16,845 bases of DNA from the NCBI GenBank assembly GCA_030539595.1, contig JAUNXW010000014.1, positions 1 to 16,845 on the forward strand. The letters are read 5' to 3'. The notes below the pieces were generated by a model. The model made no database searches, had not been told where the DNA came from, and saw nothing but the letters and a program-made list of their open reading frames with translations. The first letter of the stretch is position 1; each line of letters opens with the position of its first letter. This document shows positions 14,115 to 16,845 of the stretch, piece after piece. Position numbers and translations under genes: made by a program. This stretch comes from Methanocorpusculum sp. Lineage in GTDB: Archaea > Halobacteriota > Methanomicrobia > Methanomicrobiales > Methanocorpusculaceae.

Positions 14115-14957
14115 TCATTCACCTTTTGATGAAATAAGTTCCCGTTCCGCAAACAAATATTCCTGAGCATATCCCGCATATTTTCCGAAATGGTTTCTCG
14201 CATATTCAGATGCCTTACTGTATGAGAGTTTTTTATCTCCGCCGAGGTATTTTGTTCTAAGAATTCTTTCAATCCAGACATCTACAGGGATTGCTTCATA
14301 TTTTTCAAAGGCAAAGAGGAGAACGCAGTCTGCGACTTTAGGTCCGACACCGTTAAGTTCCATGAGTTTTGATTTGGCACAGATATAGTCCAAAGACGCG
14401 ATTTCATCAGACCAGTGTTTGTTGTTCAGCGCGTTTTCTGCTGCGCCGCAGATAAATTTGTCGCGGTATCCTACTTTGCATTCTCTAACCGATTCTGTTG
14501 GTTCGCAGGCTATGTTTTCAATCGAGGGGAATGTGTGAAATTCCATATTGTCACAGTGAAGAGTCTGCCCGAATTTTTTGGATAGATTTTCTATCCTCAT
14601 CGTGATTCCTGGAATATTGGCACATGTTGCACAGATATATGAAACAAGACATTCCCATTTTGGCTGACGTAAAATACGAAGCCCTCTGCATTGTTCGACG
14701 GCAGAATGAATGAGTGTGTCGCGGTCAATGTCTTTTAAGATATTGTCAAGTGGGATGTCAAGCGCGAAATAATTAATCAATTCGTTTTCAGATGCGCCTT
14801 CATAAAGGAGAGTGTCTTCTTCCTGCTTAACTTTCCAGACACTTTCACCGACAGGCGCGTACCAGAAATCATTAATTTTTTTCCAACGGAAAGCCTGACC
14901 GCAGGACACTGTTAAGTCAAGATTGAATGGAGTTTCTTCAAGATTGAATTTTTTCAT
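14115..14957 (-). CDS. ogg: 8-oxoguanine DNA glycosylase/AP lyase, Ogg1 type
   Basis: A 280-residue glycosylase that removes 8-oxoguanine from DNA and nicks the strand. The N-terminal OGG_N-like domain includes LTVSCGQAFRW (15-25). The helix-hairpin-helix LMELNGVGPKVADC (198-211) provides the catalytic lysine K207, followed by PVDVWIERIL (224-233) with catalytic D226. Length and order fit Ogg1 rather than AlkA or Nth (no 4Fe-4S cysteine cluster at the C-terminus). The loop that in human OGG1 reads NNNIAR and grips the orphan cytosine reads C112-A-N-I-P-G here, so Asn149 and Arg154 equivalents are replaced by Cys and Gly. The protein has about 11 cysteines. It follows the 59-residue membrane protein gene by 10 bases and lacks a clear Shine-Dalgarno sequence. 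Confidence 0.88.
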   Translation of the reverse strand: MKKFNLEETPFNLDLTVSCGQAFRWKKINDFWYAPVGESVWKVKQEEDTLLYEGASENELINYFALDIPLDNILKDIDRDTLIHSAVEQCRGLRILRQPKWECLVSYICATCANIPGITMRIENLSKKFGQTLHCDNMEFHTFPSIENIACEPTESVRECKVGYRDKFICGAAENALNNKHWSDEIASLDYICAKSKLMELNGVGPKVADCVLLFAFEKYEAIPVDVWIERILRTKYLGGDKKLSYSKASEYARNHFGKYAGYAQEYLFAERELISSKGE

Positions 14958-14967
14958 AAAAATAGGG

Positions 14968-15147
14968 TTATTCTTTGAGCATTAAAATGCCGAGGAGTAT
15001 TGCGCCAGCTCCGATTAATGCAAGTACAATTCCGAATCCGCCTATGATAAACTGAATTACCTGCGGTATGAAGAATACGATTCCGGCAACACCCGCTGCC
15101 AAGAGAATGATTCCGACTATTAATGTGATTAATCCTGTTTTGTCCAT
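14968..15147 (-). CDS. Small two-helix membrane protein, 59 residues
   Basis: A short open frame from ATG at 15147 to TAA at 14968. The protein starts MDKTGLITLIVGIILLAAGV and ends in ILMLKE. It has two hydrophobic helices (about residues 6-27 and 31-55) rich in Gly, Ala, Ile and Leu, joined by a short FIPQ turn. No family is recognised; small Gly-rich proteins of this type are common in euryarchaea. Support comes from a good TATA-like box centred 25-26 bases before the ATG, codon usage like that of the neighbours, and ogg starting 10 bases after its stop. Function is unknown. Confidence 0.7.
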   Translation of the reverse strand: MDKTGLITLIVGIILLAAGVAGIVFFIPQVIQFIIGGFGIVLALIGAGAILLGILMLKE

Positions 15148-15168
15148 GCTAAAATTATTGGCACTCTT

Positions 15169-15176
15169 TAATTATA
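15169..15176 (-). promoter_or_regulatory. TATA-like box of the small membrane protein gene
   Basis: TATAATTA on the minus strand, centred 25-26 bases before the ATG at 15147. It predicts a leaderless transcript that may also carry ogg. Confidence 0.5.
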
Positions 15177-15205
15177 TTGTTTACTAATGCGGTTCATTGA
15201 GATCC

Positions 15206-15246
15206 TGAGCTTGTCCAACGGATTCACATGACGATTTGACAAATTC
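15206..15246 (+). repeat. Dispersed intergenic repeat, copy E (head)
   Basis: Arms CTTGTCCAA (15210-15218) and TTTGACAA (15235-15242, one change from TTGGACAA) flank 16 bases that match copy D in all but one position. It lies about 70 bp before the gltX ATG and points to it. No longer body is recognised. Confidence 0.75.
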
Positions 15247-15292
15247 TACAAATCAGGCAGAGCACAGGCAAAACCTAAACTATTCATACGAC

Positions 15293-15300
15293 CTATATAA
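15293..15300 (+). promoter_or_regulatory. TATA-like sequence before gltX
   Basis: CTATATAA is the strongest TATA match upstream of gltX, but its centre is only about 19 bases from the ATG, closer than the 25-29 seen at the other genes. Either the true promoter is elsewhere or the start spacing is unusual. Confidence 0.35.
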
Positions 15301-15315
15301 TAGACTCATAAGATT

Positions 15316-16845
15316 ATGGCAGATACAGATATCAGAAACGAAATCTACATACTTGCTCTCGAAAACGCTGTAAAACACAAAGCAGTCCCGAGAGCTGGTG
15401 CAATATTGGGCAGTGTAATGGGTGGTCATCCTGAGCTCAGACCTAAGGCAAAAGAAATAAACATGATGCTCCCAGACATCCTCAAAGAAGTTGAAGCGCT
15501 CTCAACAGAAGAAAGAGAAGCAAAACTCCGCGAGCTTAAGCCCGACGCAATAGAAAAAATGCACGAGAAGAAAGAGCGCATTCACGAACTCCCGGAGTTA
15601 CCCGACGCAGAAAATGGTGTTGTCATGCGCTTTGCCCCAAACCCGTCAGGTCCCCTTCACTTAGGACACGCAAGAGCCTCTGTTCTCAATGATTACTACG
15701 TCAAAAAATACGGTGGAAAATTCTACTACAGAGTAGAAGATACAGACCCAAAACGTGTTGACCCTTCTGCGTATGATATGGTTCTTGAAGACCTCAAGTG
15801 GCTCGGTATAGGAATCACAGATATTGTGATTCAGTCAGACCGCTTCGACATTTACTACGATTACGCCAGACAGCTCATAAAACTCGGCGGGGCTTACATG
15901 TGTAACTGCGACAACGAAGAATTCAAAGCACTCAAGCTCAAAAAACAGGCTTGTCCGTGCCGTTCACTTTCCGTCGAAGAAAATCTCAAACGCTTTGAGG
16001 ATATGCTTGCCGGAAAATACAACGAAGGGGAAATCACGCTCCGTGTAAAAACTGATATTGCCCACCCCGACCCCGCTGTAAGAGACTTTGCCGCAATGAG
16101 GGTTCTCAAAAACCCGAAGCATCCGCGAAAACCGGAAATCTTTGTCTACCCGCTCATGAACTTCTCTGTCGCGGTTGATGACCACCTTCTTGGGATGACT
16201 CACGTAATCAGAGGCAAAGACCACATCGCAAACACTCGCCGTCAGGAATACATCTACAAATATTTCGGCTGGAAGATGCCTTACTTCTATCACTACGGAA
16301 GAATGTCAATTGCGGGACTTGAACTTTCAACCTCAGGTATGCGCAAAGGAATCAACGAAGGTCTCTACGCAGGCTGGGACGACATCCATCTTGGAACTCT
16401 TCGCGCACTTGCCCGCAGAGGTATTCAGGCAGAAGCAGTCAGAGTGGCTGTTGTCGATATAGGAATAGGAGACACTGATATTTCATTCTCTTGGGAAAAC
16501 CTGTTTGCACAGAATAAAGCTATAATCGACGCAGACGCAGACAGATATTTCTTTGTTCCGGACGCGGTTGAGGTAACGGTTACAGGAGCTGAACCGACAG
16601 AAGCACGCGCACCTGTTTATCCTAATAAGCCCGAACGCGGAGAGCGTGTTCTGAAATTTACCGGCAAAGTCCTTCTGCCGAAATCGGAAATTGAAGCAGG
16701 CAAGATGATTCGTCTGAAAGATTTATTCAACATAAGAATCACAGGTGAAAACACCGCCGAGTTTGCGGGCAACTCTCTTGCAGAAGCAAGAGCCGCTAAA
16801 GCCTCAATTGTTCAGTGGATTCCTGCAGAATCAAAAGTTCCAGCT
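15316..16845 (+). CDS. gltX: Glutamyl-tRNA synthetase, archaeal type, cut by the window edge
   Basis: The first 510 codons of an enzyme usually about 560-570 residues long; no stop is reached. It charges tRNA-Glu and, in archaea, also mischarges tRNA-Gln for later amidation. The N-terminus (MADTDIRNEIYILALENAVK onward) matches the helical extension of archaeal GluRS, which supports this start although no Shine-Dalgarno sequence is present. Class I signatures: HLGH at 115-118 in RFAPNPSGPLHLGHARAS, and LSTSGMRKGI near 337-346 in the KMSKS position. A Cys-rich insert (CNC ... CPC, about residues 196-216) probably binds zinc. The beta-barrel anticodon-binding region begins near residue 400. Confidence 0.95.
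   Translation, partial: MADTDIRNEIYILALENAVKHKAVPRAGAILGSVMGGHPELRPKAKEINMMLPDILKEVEALSTEEREAKLRELKPDAIEKMHEKKERIHELPELPDAENGVVMRFAPNPSGPLHLGHARASVLNDYYVKKYGGKFYYRVEDTDPKRVDPSAYDMVLEDLKWLGIGITDIVIQSDRFDIYYDYARQLIKLGGAYMCNCDNEEFKALKLKKQACPCRSLSVEENLKRFEDMLAGKYNEGEITLRVKTDIAHPDPAVRDFAAMRVLKNPKHPRKPEIFVYPLMNFSVAVDDHLLGMTHVIRGKDHIANTRRQEYIYKYFGWKMPYFYHYGRMSIAGLELSTSGMRKGINEGLYAGWDDIHLGTLRALARRGIQAEAVRVAVVDIGIGDTDISFSWENLFAQNKAIIDADADRYFFVPDAVEVTVTGAEPTEARAPVYPNKPERGERVLKFTGKVLLPKSEIEAGKMIRLKDLFNIRITGENTAEFAGNSLAEARAAKASIVQWIPAESKVPA

Noticed and set aside
1769..15246. CRISPR array as an explanation for the recurring palindrome
   Set aside because: The copies are kilobases apart, single, and in both strand orientations, with no spacers or cas genes.

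Overview
The window looks like part of a euryarchaeal methanogen genome, most likely Methanomicrobiales (a Methanocorpusculum-like lineage is my guess, not proven). The reasons are an archaeal ftsY-srp54 pair, a two-subunit pyruvate carboxylase, an archaeal-type GluRS, an Ogg1-type glycosylase, a tRNA without encoded CCA, and archaeal TATA boxes. It is chromosomal housekeeping DNA. I see no transposase, integrase, phage gene or CRISPR array.

Layout. (1) 1-3761, all minus strand: a sulfur-handling block. A cysteine desulfurase and a degenerate FdhD-like protein form one operon. Downstream lies a second operon with a split YeeE/YedE transporter, two TusA-fold proteins with altered motifs, and the start of a probable OsmC-like protein cut by the window edge. 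(2) 4059-4667: an unrecognised 202-residue protein, then tRNA-Met(CAU) on the minus strand. (3) 4874-8112, minus: pycB-pycA, the two-subunit pyruvate carboxylase that makes oxaloacetate for biosynthesis. (4) 8479-10835, plus: an RmuC-like coiled-coil protein with a PD...DxK site, followed by an eight-repeat TPR protein. (5) 11036-13410, plus: ftsY-srp54, the receptor and signal-binding GTPases of protein targeting, overlapping by one base. (6) 13425-15147, minus: a lipoprotein, an Ogg1-type DNA glycosylase and a 59-residue two-helix membrane protein. (7) 15316-end, plus: gltX, cut by the window edge.

The main unexplained signal is between the genes. A module of about 40 bp (arms CTTGTCCAA and TTGGACAAG around 15-16 bases) occurs five times, only in intergenic DNA, always in the same orientation relative to a start codon 30-145 bp away (yedE, csd, pycB, ftsY, gltX). 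Two copies share about 145 bp of further homology. One is bounded by 14-bp inverted ends like a MITE, and another holds an extra insert made of consecutive hairpins. The ftsY upstream region also carries a long stem-loop with pseudoknot potential and a TATA box inside an inverted repeat.

Gene starts follow a pattern. Several first genes have a TATA-like box centred 25-29 bases before the ATG and no Shine-Dalgarno sequence, which suggests leaderless mRNAs. Several downstream operon genes have a clear Shine-Dalgarno sequence. All promoter, structure and homology statements are by eye.
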